A stretch of DNA of 64,000 nt from Microbacterium luticocti DSM 19459 (GTDB lineage Bacteria; Actinomycetota; Actinomycetes; Actinomycetales; Microbacteriaceae): positions 310,001 to 374,000 of the forward strand of contig NZ_AULS01000001.1 in NCBI RefSeq assembly GCF_000422405.1, in the 5' to 3' direction. The notes under the pieces were generated by a model. The model saw only the letters and a list, made by a program, of their open reading frames with translations, was not told the origin of the DNA and did no database searches. The position numbers were made by a program, and so were the translations under genes. Of this stretch, positions 8,998 through 17,326 are shown piece after piece; the stretch's first letter is position 1; the number at the start of each line of letters is the position of its first letter.

Positions 8998-9240
8998 GGC
9001 ATCCTCCTCGCCGTGGCGAGGGTCCTGCGGAAGCGGCAGTGAGGCTGTCACCGATCCACGGTATCAAGCGCATCCCCCACGGGTGTTCCTGTGAGGTTCC
9101 CGTGCGCTTGATCACGAAACCGCAACGTCACCGGCCCTTCCCAGGCCGTTCGGCGGTCGTTCGCTACCATGAACAGAGCACGACGAGGTGTCTTTCCGGC
9201 CTGCGCCGGATTCCCCAGACAGACCCTCCAGGAGTTGATC

Positions 9241-9933
9241 GTGGCACTTCAGACCGTCATCCTCGCCGCCGGCATGGGTTCCCGCCTCGGCCGGAGCCTG
9301 CCCAAGCCGCTCACGCGACTGAACGACGGCCGCACGATCATGGGCCAGCAGCACGACAACATCCATGCCGCGTTCGGCGACGACGTGCGCATCACCACGG
9401 TCGTCGGCTACCGCGCCGAGACGATCGTCGAGGCCTTTCCGGACGCCGACTACGTCTACAACGACCGCTACGACCAGACCAACACGTCCAAGAGTCTGCT
9501 GCGAGCGCTCGTGGCGACCGGCCGGTCCGGGGTGCTGTGGATGAACGGTGACGTCGTCTTCGACCCGCGCATCCTCGGCCGGGCGATCTCGCTGATCGAG
9601 CAGGACCGCTCGTTCGTGACGGTCAACACCGCGAAGGTCAGCGACGAAGAGGTCAAGTACACGATCGCCGCCGACGGCTGCATCCACGAGCTGTCGAAGA
9701 CCGTCCAGGGCGGTATCGGCGAGGCCGTCGGCATCAACTACATCTCACGCGCCGACAAGAAGGCCCTGATCCGTCAGCTGCACCGGGTCGGCGACCAGGA
9801 CTACTTCGAGCGGGGCCTCGAACTGGCGATCGCCGAAGACGGCTTGAAGCTGCTGCCCCTGGACATCTCGGACCTGTTCGCCGTCGAGGTCGACTTCGCC
9901 GAAGACCTCGAGCGCGCGAACCTGTACGTCTGA
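9241..9933 (+). CDS. Nucleotidyltransferase, sugar/choline-phosphate type (NTP_transf_3)
   Basis: A 230-residue soluble enzyme with the nucleotidyltransferase signature at the very N-terminus (VILAAGMGSRLGRSLPKPLTRL). The metal-binding aspartate follows in WMNGDVVF, and a later ED/VD motif (AVEVDFAEDLERA) closes the active site. This is the fold of LicC-like CTP:phosphocholine cytidylyltransferases and sugar-1-phosphate nucleotidyltransferases; the substrate is not certain. GTG at 9241 is preferred because AGGAG lies six bases upstream and the family begins here. The in-frame ATG at 9169 overlaps a probable -10 box (TACCAT, 9165-9170), so it is not a start. The product may feed surface glycopolymer synthesis, which is encoded further along the window. 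Confidence 0.82.
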   Translation: MALQTVILAAGMGSRLGRSLPKPLTRLNDGRTIMGQQHDNIHAAFGDDVRITTVVGYRAETIVEAFPDADYVYNDRYDQTNTSKSLLRALVATGRSGVLWMNGDVVFDPRILGRAISLIEQDRSFVTVNTAKVSDEEVKYTIAADGCIHELSKTVQGGIGEAVGINYISRADKKALIRQLHRVGDQDYFERGLELAIAEDGLKLLPLDISDLFAVEVDFAEDLERANLYV

Positions 9934-9973
9934 TCGCCCCGGCGCGCACCTGCGCGATCTAGGATCGGCGTTG

Positions 9974-10954
9974 ATGTCGAAGAAGGTGCACCGCATCGAC
10001 TCGCTCCCGGCCGATGCGCCGTGGGCGGGTGGGCTGCCGCCCGAGGGGTCGAGCGAGCACCCCCGGTTGATCCGCGCGCTGGATCGGGTACTGGCCGTCC
10101 AGCGCCCGGCGGTGCTGGCGCACCTGCGCAGCATCCGGTTGCGGCATCCGGATGCCACGGCCGCACAGATCGTACGGATCCTGGAACGCCGCTACCTGGC
10201 GGCGGTGGCCACCGGGGGCGCCGCGGTCGGTGCGACGGCGGTGATTCCCGGGGTGACCACCGGCGTGACCCTCGCACTGGGGGGCGTGGAGACGGTGGCG
10301 TTCATGGAGGCCACCGCACTGTTCGCCCAGTCGATGGCCGAGGTGCACGGCATCCGCGTCGAGAACCCCGACCGCGCCCGTGCACTGGTGCTCACGCTCA
10401 TGCTGGGAACCGAAGGTGTCCAGCTGGTCACGCAACTGGCGCGTCAGGCCACCGGCACGGGCCCGGCGCGCAGCGCGTACTGGGGCGAACTGATCACCAC
10501 CTCGCTCCCCCGTGCCGCAGTCGGACCGCTCGTCGACAGGCTGAAGACGGCGTTCATCCGTCGTTTCGCCACCGTGGGCGGCGCGTCGTGGGTCGGCAAG
10601 GCGATGCCGTTCGGGGTCGGTGCGGCCATCGGCGGCGTCGGCAACGGCATCCTCGGCCGCCGCGTCGTCGTCGGGTCACGTCGGGCGTTCGGGATGCCAC
10701 CTGTCGTCCTTCCGGCCGAGATCGAACCGCGTCCGGGTGCGCGCCGCGTCGAGCACTCGGTCGCCCACGGGCTGCGCCGGGCGAGCGGAGCGGTTACCGG
10801 GGCGGCCGGAGTGGCCGTGACCGGCGCGGCCGCTGTGGGACGCTCGGTGGCCGGCGCGGCCGGTACCGCGGTGGTGGGGGCGGTGAACGTCGCGCGCTCC
10901 GCCGCCGGCACGATCGGCCGCGGCTCGGGCGGCGGCGGCGCACACGAGCGCTGA
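9974..10954 (+). CDS. Conserved protein, possibly EcsC-like, Gly/Ala-rich C-terminus
   Basis: A 326-residue protein of uncertain function. Residues about 65-110 form hydrophobic Gly-rich helices (AVGATAVIPGVTTGVTLALGG), followed by amphipathic helices and a second glycine-rich hydrophobic stretch (FGVGAAIGGVGNGILG, about residues 215-230). These features recall EcsC-family proteins. The last roughly 70 residues are a repetitive Ala/Gly/Val segment (AVTGAAGVAVTGAAAVGRSVAGAAG) ending GSGGGGAHER. A TAGGAT -10 box (9960-9965) ends eight bases before ATG, indicating a leaderless transcript; a TTG three bases earlier is less likely. No catalytic motif is evident. The EcsC suggestion is weak. Confidence 0.7.
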   Translation: MSKKVHRIDSLPADAPWAGGLPPEGSSEHPRLIRALDRVLAVQRPAVLAHLRSIRLRHPDATAAQIVRILERRYLAAVATGGAAVGATAVIPGVTTGVTLALGGVETVAFMEATALFAQSMAEVHGIRVENPDRARALVLTLMLGTEGVQLVTQLARQATGTGPARSAYWGELITTSLPRAAVGPLVDRLKTAFIRRFATVGGASWVGKAMPFGVGAAIGGVGNGILGRRVVVGSRRAFGMPPVVLPAEIEPRPGARRVEHSVAHGLRRASGAVTGAAGVAVTGAAAVGRSVAGAAGTAVVGAVNVARSAAGTIGRGSGGGGAHER

Positions 10955-11165
10955 TCCACGGGGCATCCTCGCCGTCCGCCGACGGAGCGAGCCGGTGTGC
11001 CCGACCTGCATGTCCGGGGCGCTCGTTCGGCAGGACCCACCGGCGCCGTGGTAGATCGCGCCGATTCCTCCCCACATCCGGCCTCTGGGTCGACATCCAC
11101 AATGCCCGACCTGCGCAGCCCGGCACGTCCCGTCTGCGTCGGCGCCGGCTCGTACCGTGTGCGCC

Positions 11166-11465
11166 ATGCTCCGAGACAACCACCGCGACCGGGCGGCGGC
11201 CCTGCCCTGGCGGGTCGACCGCCTGTACGACACCCATGCGCTCGTCACCCACACCGGGCAGCACCCCGTCGACTTCGTCCAGGCGGTCGTCGACGCGAGG
11301 CCGCCCGGTCGGCGTCGGGTGGCCGCGATCGCGCACTGGGGGCAGATGCTGCCGGGCGAGACCGCTGAATTGTGCGTCTGTGCGCACGACGCCCACCCAC
11401 TCGTGCGGCTGTTGTGGTTCCGGCCCGAAGACGGTGCCGAGCTGACCTGGGCGTTCCGCATGTGA
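11166..11465 (+). CDS. Conserved hypothetical protein (99 aa)
   Basis: A small soluble protein with no recognised domain: predominantly charged and aromatic residues, with short motifs WRVDRLYDTHALV and HPLVRLLWFRPEDGAELTWAF. A TACCGT -10 box (11153-11158) lies seven bases before ATG, so the transcript is probably leaderless and the gene is likely real. The 211 bases upstream (10955-11165) hold no other gene. They contain a 12-base direct repeat TGCCCGACCTGC (10998 and 11103). Confidence 0.6.
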   Translation: MLRDNHRDRAAALPWRVDRLYDTHALVTHTGQHPVDFVQAVVDARPPGRRRVAAIAHWGQMLPGETAELCVCAHDAHPLVRLLWFRPEDGAELTWAFRM

Positions 11466-11512
11466 TCGGCCGGTCGGCCCCACCGTCCGACGGGTCGAGG
11501 CACAATGGCGTC

Positions 11513-11773
11513 ATGGGTCTTTTCGCATCGCGCCCGGAATCCACGATCGAATGGGCGGGGCTGCCGTCCGAACCGTTGCGCCCGCGGAACGAGGCCGAAC
11601 TGCTCGAGGCGACGCCGGTCGACCCGTTCGCCATCGCCGGCGGCACCTCGATCACGATCGACGTGCCGGTGACGGATGCCACATCCCACGCGGATGCCAC
11701 ATCTCCGACGGACGCCGCATCCCAGACGGACGCCGCATCTCAGACGGACGCCTCATCTCACACGGACGCCTGA
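11513..11773 (+). CDS. Small hypothetical protein with hexapeptide repeat tail
   Basis: An 86-residue protein. The first roughly 52 residues (MGLFASRPESTIEWAGLP...) look like a folded or membrane-proximal segment. The last roughly 33 are hexapeptide repeats of the type TDAASQ / TDATSH encoded by 18-base tandem repeats. CACAAT (11501-11506) six bases before ATG could be the -10 box. The repeat tail is Ser/Thr/Asp-rich and probably disordered. The last repeat unit runs through the stop codon, so changes in copy number would change only the tail. No function can be given. Confidence 0.5.
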   Translation: MGLFASRPESTIEWAGLPSEPLRPRNEAELLEATPVDPFAIAGGTSITIDVPVTDATSHADATSPTDAASQTDAASQTDASSHTDA

Positions 11774-11779
11774 CTTCAG
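11672..11779. repeat. 18-bp tandem repeats, six units
   Basis: Six consecutive 18-base units of the form ACGGACGCCGCATCTCAG, with substitutions mainly in positions 10-18. They encode a hexapeptide repeat; the sixth unit contains the stop codon. Divergence increases toward both ends. Confidence 0.85.
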
Positions 11780-12016
11780 ACAGACGAGCAGGACTGATCC
11801 GCCTGCGGGCCCGACCGACTGTGGGGCTGCGGACCGATCGAGCCTGACGTTCCGACGCGTGGGTCATTCCGGCCCGCCGGCGGTGCGGCGCCGCCATGCG
11901 CGCCCGGCGCAGGCGGGGTGGCGCCGACTCCTCCACAGCCCGGGGTCGGTGGCGAGTTCTCCACGGATCCGGGTCCCGGCCCCCACGACGCGACCGGGCA
12001 CCACCACGATGGGGGC

Positions 12017-13294
12017 ATGAGCACAGAACCCACCATCCTGAGATCCCGCACCAGCGCCGATCTGCTGGCGATCCTGCCGGTCCTGGCCGGCCACACCCTG
12101 AGCGAGAGCCTGGTCATCGTCCCGTTCCGTGGCAAGCGGACGATGTCGGTGATCCGGCTCGACCTACAGGGCCCCGACGACCAGGCCTGGGCCGAAGGAC
12201 TGGCCGCGGTGGCCGTCGGCATGCTCAGCCGCCTGACCGAATGCGACGGCGCGGCCATCGCGGTCTACACCGGCGACACGTTCCCCGTCGCCTACGCAGC
12301 CTGGGACGAGTCGGTACGCGTGATGGGCGATGCACTGGAGGCTGCGGGGTTCCGGGTGAAAGACGCCCTGTGCGTCGCGGCCGACGGCTACGCCAGCTGG
12401 TACGACGACGAGGCACCGTTCGACGGTCATCCGCTGAGCGACATCGACGACAATCCCCTCGCCGCCCAAGCCGCACAAGCCGATGGTGGCCGCGCGCTCG
12501 CCCCGCACCGCGCCGTCGCCGTGCTCCCGGACCCTGATCCGGCCCTTGCCGCCCGTCTGGTCGCGGCGGTCGAAGACCTGCTCGTGGACGGTGTGCGCAG
12601 CGACGCGTTCGGGCGGATGATGCCGGCCGAGCTGCCCGATGGCGTCGAGCTCGTCGAACGGCTGCTCGCCCACGAGCCCGACGCCGTCCCGTTCCCGCAG
12701 CTGACCGGGCTGGCCGCGCTGGCCATGCTGCCCGCGCGGCGCGACGAGATGACCCTGCAGATCGCGTTCGGCCGCGAGATCGGCGTGCGCGCGCGGGCCG
12801 ATTCCGACCGATGGCACCAGCGCTGCCGCGAGTCGGGGCGCAGCATGGACGACGAAGTCCGATGCGCGATCGACGCCGACCCCGCCGTGCTGCACGACGG
12901 GCCCGGCACCCTGCTGCTCGGTCTGGGCGATCAGGTTCCCGACGTCGACCGCATCCGCCGCGGGATCGAGATCCTCCGCCATGTCGTCGCGCACCTGAGC
13001 GTCGACCTGCGCCCCGACCTGCTGTGCATGCTGGCGTGGCTGCACTGGGCGATCGGCGAAGGCACGCCCGCCGGTATCCACATCGACACCGCGCTGCGCA
13101 TCGACCCCGACCACCGCATGGCGCAGAACGTACGCATGCTGATCGGGGGCGGTCGGCTGCCGGAATGGATCTTCCGCATGCACAACGACCGCGTCGCGAC
13201 CCGCGATGCCCGAAGCAGGTCGGATGCCGCGTCACTGGCCCGCCGCCGTGCGCACAAGGCCGAGCGTGCCCGCCGCCGTGCGGCACGGCGATGA
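12017..13294 (+). CDS. DUF4192 domain-containing protein
   Basis: A 425-residue cytoplasmic protein with the DUF4192 signature at the N-terminus (SADLLAILPVLAGHTLSESLVIVPFRGKR). It is a common actinobacterial family of unknown function. The C-terminal half contains a helical segment (ILRHVVAHLSVDLRPDLLCMLAWLHWAIGEGTPAGIHIDTALRIDPDHRMAQ) that looks like tetratricopeptide-type helices. The protein ends in a highly basic tail (about 25 residues with RRRAHKAERARRRAARR), perhaps for nucleic acid binding. The 243 bases upstream (11774-12016) contain no gene. The start is the ATG matching the family N-terminus. Confidence 0.85.
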   Translation: MSTEPTILRSRTSADLLAILPVLAGHTLSESLVIVPFRGKRTMSVIRLDLQGPDDQAWAEGLAAVAVGMLSRLTECDGAAIAVYTGDTFPVAYAAWDESVRVMGDALEAAGFRVKDALCVAADGYASWYDDEAPFDGHPLSDIDDNPLAAQAAQADGGRALAPHRAVAVLPDPDPALAARLVAAVEDLLVDGVRSDAFGRMMPAELPDGVELVERLLAHEPDAVPFPQLTGLAALAMLPARRDEMTLQIAFGREIGVRARADSDRWHQRCRESGRSMDDEVRCAIDADPAVLHDGPGTLLLGLGDQVPDVDRIRRGIEILRHVVAHLSVDLRPDLLCMLAWLHWAIGEGTPAGIHIDTALRIDPDHRMAQNVRMLIGGGRLPEWIFRMHNDRVATRDARSRSDAASLARRRAHKAERARRRAARR

Positions 13295-13318
13295 GGCGGG
13301 TCATGGCATGATCGACTG

Positions 13319-14410
13319 GTGCAGGACGACACGGCAGGACACCGGGACGCCCCGGTACCGCCGCCCGGCGCCGGTGTGTCGTTCGTCATGCCGGTGCTCA
13401 ACGAGCAGGCCTACCTCGAGCAGGCGGTGCGCACCGTGCTCACCCAGGACGTCGACGGTCCCACCGAGCTCGTACTCGCTCTCGGCCCCTCCGTCGACGG
13501 CACCACCGAGCTGGCACGGCGGCTTGCGGCCACAGACCCGCGGATCGTGCTGGTCGACAATCCCGACGTCGACATCCCCACCGGCCTGAACCGTGCCATC
13601 CGTGCGAGCCGGTACCCCACCGTGGTGCGCGTGGACGCCCACTCCGAACTGTCGGACGGCTATACGCGCACCGCCCTGACGATCCTCGCCCGCACCCGCG
13701 CAGCCAACGTCGGCGGTGTCATGCGCGCCGACGGACGCACCCCGTTCCAGCGCGCGGTCGCCCGCGCCTACAACTCGCCGGTCGGTCTCGGCGGTGCCGC
13801 CTACCACGGCGGCGCACACGCCGGAGCGGCCGAGTCGGCGTACCTGGGCGTCATGCGACGCTCCGTCCTCGACGAGGTGGGCATGTTCGACGAGTCGATC
13901 CGCCGGGGCGAGGACTGGGAACTGAACCTGCGGATCCGTCGCGCCGGGTACCGCGTCTGGTTCGACCCGGCCCTGTCGGTGACGTACTGGCCGCGCGAGA
14001 GCTGGATGCGCCTTGCCCGCCAGTTCCGCGCCACCGGGGCGTGGCGGGGTGAACTGGTGCGCCGCTACGGTCGGCGCAATGCGCTGCGGTTCTTCGCACC
14101 GCCCGCGCTGGTCGCCGTCATCGTGCTGGCCATGCTGATCGGCATCCTGCAGGCAGGTCACGTGCTCACGGGCGTCGGCGCGCTGATCGCGTCGGCGGTG
14201 TACCTGCCGATCGTCGCGTACGCGCTGCTCGTGCTCGGTCTGGCTTCAGCGCCGCGAGGCGGAGGCTGGCGTGACCGGCTGTGGACGCTCGCGGTGCTTC
14301 CCACCATGCACCTGTGCTGGGGCGCCGGCTTCTACGCCGGGCTGCTGGCGGGGGCGTCGGGCACCGTCGACACCTCCCGGGTCGACGACCGGAACACACC
14401 GCTGCCTTAG
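13319..14410 (+). CDS. Family 2 glycosyltransferase, membrane-associated
   Basis: A 363-residue GT-A fold enzyme. Residues about 20-130 carry VSFVMPVLNEQAYLEQAV, the DNPDVDIPTGLNRAI segment and the metal-binding RVDAHSE (DxD-like position). Around 190-205, MFDESIRRGEDWELNLRIRRAG supplies the catalytic ED region typical of the family. The C-terminal part has three to four membrane helices (about residues 258-345). This is the layout of exopolysaccharide or succinoglycan-type glycosyltransferases; donor and acceptor are unknown. The GTG start follows CATGAT by six bases, probably the -10 box of a leaderless mRNA. It converges on two CDP-glycerol glycerophosphotransferase-like genes and probably acts in the same surface-polymer pathway. 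Confidence 0.85.
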   Translation: MQDDTAGHRDAPVPPPGAGVSFVMPVLNEQAYLEQAVRTVLTQDVDGPTELVLALGPSVDGTTELARRLAATDPRIVLVDNPDVDIPTGLNRAIRASRYPTVVRVDAHSELSDGYTRTALTILARTRAANVGGVMRADGRTPFQRAVARAYNSPVGLGGAAYHGGAHAGAAESAYLGVMRRSVLDEVGMFDESIRRGEDWELNLRIRRAGYRVWFDPALSVTYWPRESWMRLARQFRATGAWRGELVRRYGRRNALRFFAPPALVAVIVLAMLIGILQAGHVLTGVGALIASAVYLPIVAYALLVLGLASAPRGGGWRDRLWTLAVLPTMHLCWGAGFYAGLLAGASGTVDTSRVDDRNTPLP

Positions 14411-14424
14411 CCGCGTGGACCTCG

Positions 14425-15870
14425 CTACCGTGTCACGAAGCCCTGGTCGAGGATGCGGTTCACCACGCGCTCGGCGGCATGCCCGTCCTCACGCGCGGTG
14501 AACCGCGCGCGCCACGCCGCGTACCTGTGCGCATAGGGCGTCTGGTCCGCGGCGTCGATCGCGGCGATCAACTCGGCGTCGGTGCGCACCAACGGGCCGG
14601 GGGCGTGTGCCGCCAGGTCGAAGTAGAACCCGCGCAGCTCACCACGGAAGCGTTCCAGGTCGGGCACATGGAAATACATCGGCTTGCCGGTGACGGCGAA
14701 ATCGAACATCACCGACGAATAGTCGGTGATCAGTGCGTCGGCGGCCAGCATCAGCGGTGCGGCATCCGGGTACCCGGTCACGTCGATCACGCGCGGGCCC
14801 GCGGCGTCCGCCCCCGGCAGCAGGGTGCGGGAGTGGCCGCGCACCAGCACGACGGCGCCGGTGCGCTCGGCCAGCATCGTCAGGTCGAGGAAGTCGACCA
14901 TCCGCTCGCGGTCGTCGCGCCACGTCGGCGCGTACAGCAGCACCCGCTCGTGCGGCCCGATCCCCAGCGCCGCACGCACCGGTGCCGCATCGCCGGTCAC
15001 GAGAAGGTCGTTGCGCGGGTACCCCTCCACCCAGATCGGCCGTCGCCCGAACGCGTAGGCGCGGCGCAGGATGTGCTCGGCGTACGGGTTCTGCGCGAGC
15101 AGCACGTCCCAGCGCCGCGCCTCGCGCACCACCGCCACGGCCCGTCGCGGCGCGAAGCCGCGGTGGAGCGCAAGACGCTTCAGCGGTGTGCCGTGCCAGG
15201 TCTGCACCACCCGCTGTCCCGGTCGGCGTTCGAAGCGCCGACGCAACCAGTCGTTGACCACCAGGAGCCGGGCCGCGCCTCGCGCGCGCCACCACTGCGG
15301 GCTGCCCTCGACCACCGGGATGGCGCCGTCGGGCACCGCGACCGACAGGTCGACCACGCTCCAGTACCGCTGCACGTCGGGCGCGCGGCGCGCCAGCTCA
15401 CGGTCGATCGCCCGCGGGTTGTCGCCGGCGTTGCGCCCGTAGAAGCTCTCGAAGAACACCGCGTTCTCAAGCCGGTCGGTGCGGCGGTTGACGTAGCGGC
15501 GCTCGAGCGCGGCCTGTCCCTCCCCCGACGCATAGGCGGGGTCCAGCGGCGGCCCCACCTGCACGGTGTCACCGTCGAGCCGCGCGCGTAGGCCACCCAG
15601 CATCGTCTCGGGCAGTTGCGCGTCGAGCGGCTCGGCGCCGTGCTCGCCGTCGATGTGCACACGATAGGCACCGGTCGGCACCGGCAGCAACGGCCCGCCC
15701 CACCGCGACGCCTGCAGCGGCACCACCGCCGTCCAGGTGCGACCGCGACCGCGCAGCCGGGCGACCGTGTGTGCACGCGGGCCCTCCAACCGCACCGCGG
15801 CAGGTCTCGCCCCCGTTCCGGTCAGCACGAGCGCGGGGGCCGGCTGCGTCTGGAACCGTGCCTGGATCAT
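14425..15870 (-). CDS. CDP-glycerol glycerophosphotransferase family protein (teichoic acid-type)
   Basis: A 481-residue enzyme. About 130 N-terminal residues form a beta-rich accessory region. The catalytic GT-B-like domain of the TagB/TagF (Glyphos_transf) family follows: VVQTWHGTPLKRL, LLYAPTWRDDR, LVRGHSRT and DALITDYSSVMFDFAVTGKPMYF. The family transfers glycerol- or ribitol-phosphate from the CDP-activated donor to wall or capsule polymers at the inner membrane face. Its ATG overlaps the stop of the upstream paralogue by four bases, so the pair is cotranscribed. The exact polymer (teichoic acid or a sugar-alcohol phosphate capsule) cannot be deduced. Confidence 0.88.
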   Translation of the reverse strand: MIQARFQTQPAPALVLTGTGARPAAVRLEGPRAHTVARLRGRGRTWTAVVPLQASRWGGPLLPVPTGAYRVHIDGEHGAEPLDAQLPETMLGGLRARLDGDTVQVGPPLDPAYASGEGQAALERRYVNRRTDRLENAVFFESFYGRNAGDNPRAIDRELARRAPDVQRYWSVVDLSVAVPDGAIPVVEGSPQWWRARGAARLLVVNDWLRRRFERRPGQRVVQTWHGTPLKRLALHRGFAPRRAVAVVREARRWDVLLAQNPYAEHILRRAYAFGRRPIWVEGYPRNDLLVTGDAAPVRAALGIGPHERVLLYAPTWRDDRERMVDFLDLTMLAERTGAVVLVRGHSRTLLPGADAAGPRVIDVTGYPDAAPLMLAADALITDYSSVMFDFAVTGKPMYFHVPDLERFRGELRGFYFDLAAHAPGPLVRTDAELIAAIDAADQTPYAHRYAAWRARFTAREDGHAAERVVNRILDQGFVTR

Positions 15871-17285
15871 CCCCGTCCTCCCCGGCGCGCACGGCCCGCG
15901 GCATCCCGTCGCGCACGGCCCGCGGCATCCCGACGCGCACGGCCCGCGGCATCCCGTCGCGCACGGCCGGCGGCATCCCGCCGCGCACGGGCCGTGGCAC
16001 CCCGCCGCGTGCGCCCCGTGGCATCCCGCCGCGTGCGGTCACCGGTCAGCCGCGCCTGCACCGCCTGGTACACCCGCTGAGTGTTACACCCGTCGGCGTA
16101 CGCATGCACGTGCGCGCCGAGCGCGGCGGCCTGCCGCACCCGCATGGCGCGTTCGGCGTCGTCGCCGAGCACCGCGTCCAGCTGCCGGAGCGTGCCCGCC
16201 CAGTCGGTCGCCCAGTCCGATCCGGCGACCTCGGCGTAGGTGCCGTACATGCCGCGGCGGGCGAGGTACGACTCAAGATCGGGCGCGAACCACACCACCG
16301 GCACCGGCACGAGCGCGGCATCGAACGCCATCGACGAATAGTCGGTCACCAGCACGTCGATCCCCGACAGCAACGGTGTGGCGTCGACCACGCGGTCGCT
16401 GCCCAGCGCCCGCACCCGCGTCGTGGCCACCGGCGGCGTGTACCCGCCCGCGCCGAGAGGGTGCGAACGCACCAGCAGCACCGCGTCGTGCCGCTCCAGC
16501 ACGGCGACGATCCGCCGCCATTCGTCCGGGTCCGGCACGGCCGGATCGGCCTCGCCGTCGCGCCACGTCGGCGCGTACAGCACGAGCCGCCGATCGCCGA
16601 CCTCGCCGACGACCTGCTCGATCCGGTGCCGCGCGCGGTGCCGGCGCGTGGCGGCGTCGCCGCGCGAGAGCACGTCCACCCGCGGCTCGCCGGTGACCGG
16701 CACGCACCGGTCCGGCAACGAGAAGGCCGATTCCAGCCGCCCGCGCACCAGGTGGGATGCCGCGGGGATGAGGTCGATCTGGCGCGTCGTGCGCCGGTAG
16801 GCGACGGCCAGCAGCCGGCGCAACAGCGCGGCCGGCGGCATCCGTCGCATCGGTCCGGGCAGCTGCACCGTTTCGGGTGAGTCGATGCCGATGCGCTTGA
16901 GCGGGATGCCGTGCCACAGCTGCACGATGAACGCCCCCGCGATCGCGTAGCGGTTCACGTCACCGAACCCGTGCGTGACGACCGCGACGCGCGCGCGGGC
17001 GGTGCGCCAGAAGCCGCGCAGCGATCCGGTGCGCACAGTCGGGATGCCGCGGGCTGCCGCGTCGCGCGCGGCCCGCTCGTCCGACACCAGCCAGACGGCC
17101 CGGTGGCCGTGTGCGGCCACCTCGTCCCACATCGCCAGAGCACCGTCGCCGATGCCGACGCCGCAACCGAAGACCCACTCGTCGGCGGTGCGCGGGATCA
17201 CGAGTGTGGCCAGCCGCCCGGCGGCGTACAACGGGATGCGGAGGAGCTTTGCCGCGTTGCCCGCACCGAACGAGAAAGACGCCAC
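15867..17285 (-). CDS. CDP-glycerol glycerophosphotransferase family protein with repetitive basic tail
   Basis: A 472-residue paralogue of the next gene. Family motifs are IVQLWHGIPLKRIG, VLYAPTWRDGEAD, LVRSHPLG and DVLVTDYSSMAFDAALVPVPVVWF, and the family C-terminal helix ends near residue 420. The remaining roughly 50 residues are eight-residue repeats RRDAAGRA encoded by 24-base tandem repeats, giving a very basic tail that could bind membrane or anionic polymer, or could be a neutral expansion. A TAGGCT -10 box (minus strand, 17292-17297) six bases before GTG supports the start and a leaderless mRNA. First gene of a two-gene operon. Confidence 0.88.
   Translation of the reverse strand: MASFSFGAGNAAKLLRIPLYAAGRLATLVIPRTADEWVFGCGVGIGDGALAMWDEVAAHGHRAVWLVSDERAARDAAARGIPTVRTGSLRGFWRTARARVAVVTHGFGDVNRYAIAGAFIVQLWHGIPLKRIGIDSPETVQLPGPMRRMPPAALLRRLLAVAYRRTTRQIDLIPAASHLVRGRLESAFSLPDRCVPVTGEPRVDVLSRGDAATRRHRARHRIEQVVGEVGDRRLVLYAPTWRDGEADPAVPDPDEWRRIVAVLERHDAVLLVRSHPLGAGGYTPPVATTRVRALGSDRVVDATPLLSGIDVLVTDYSSMAFDAALVPVPVVWFAPDLESYLARRGMYGTYAEVAGSDWATDWAGTLRQLDAVLGDDAERAMRVRQAAALGAHVHAYADGCNTQRVYQAVQARLTGDRTRRDATGRTRRGATARARRDAAGRARRDAAGRARRDAAGRARRDAAGRARRGGRG
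15887..16030. repeat. 24-bp tandem repeats, six units, in the glycerophosphotransferase gene
   Basis: Six contiguous 24-base units (GCGCACGGCCCGCGGCATCC plus four bases) starting at 15887. Units one to three are nearly identical and units four to six are progressively diverged. The period is a multiple of three, so gain or loss of units keeps the frame and lengthens or shortens the RRDAAGRA tail. Confidence 0.9.
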
Positions 17286-17326
17286 CCCGCGAGCCTATCG
17301 CGGGGTGGCGTCCGGTTTTGCAGCGC

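Noticed and set aside
9169..9240. ATG at 9169 as start of the nucleotidyltransferase
   Set aside because: It overlaps a probable -10 box (TACCAT) and adds a Cys/Arg-rich leader; the GTG at 9241 has a ribosome site and fits the family start.
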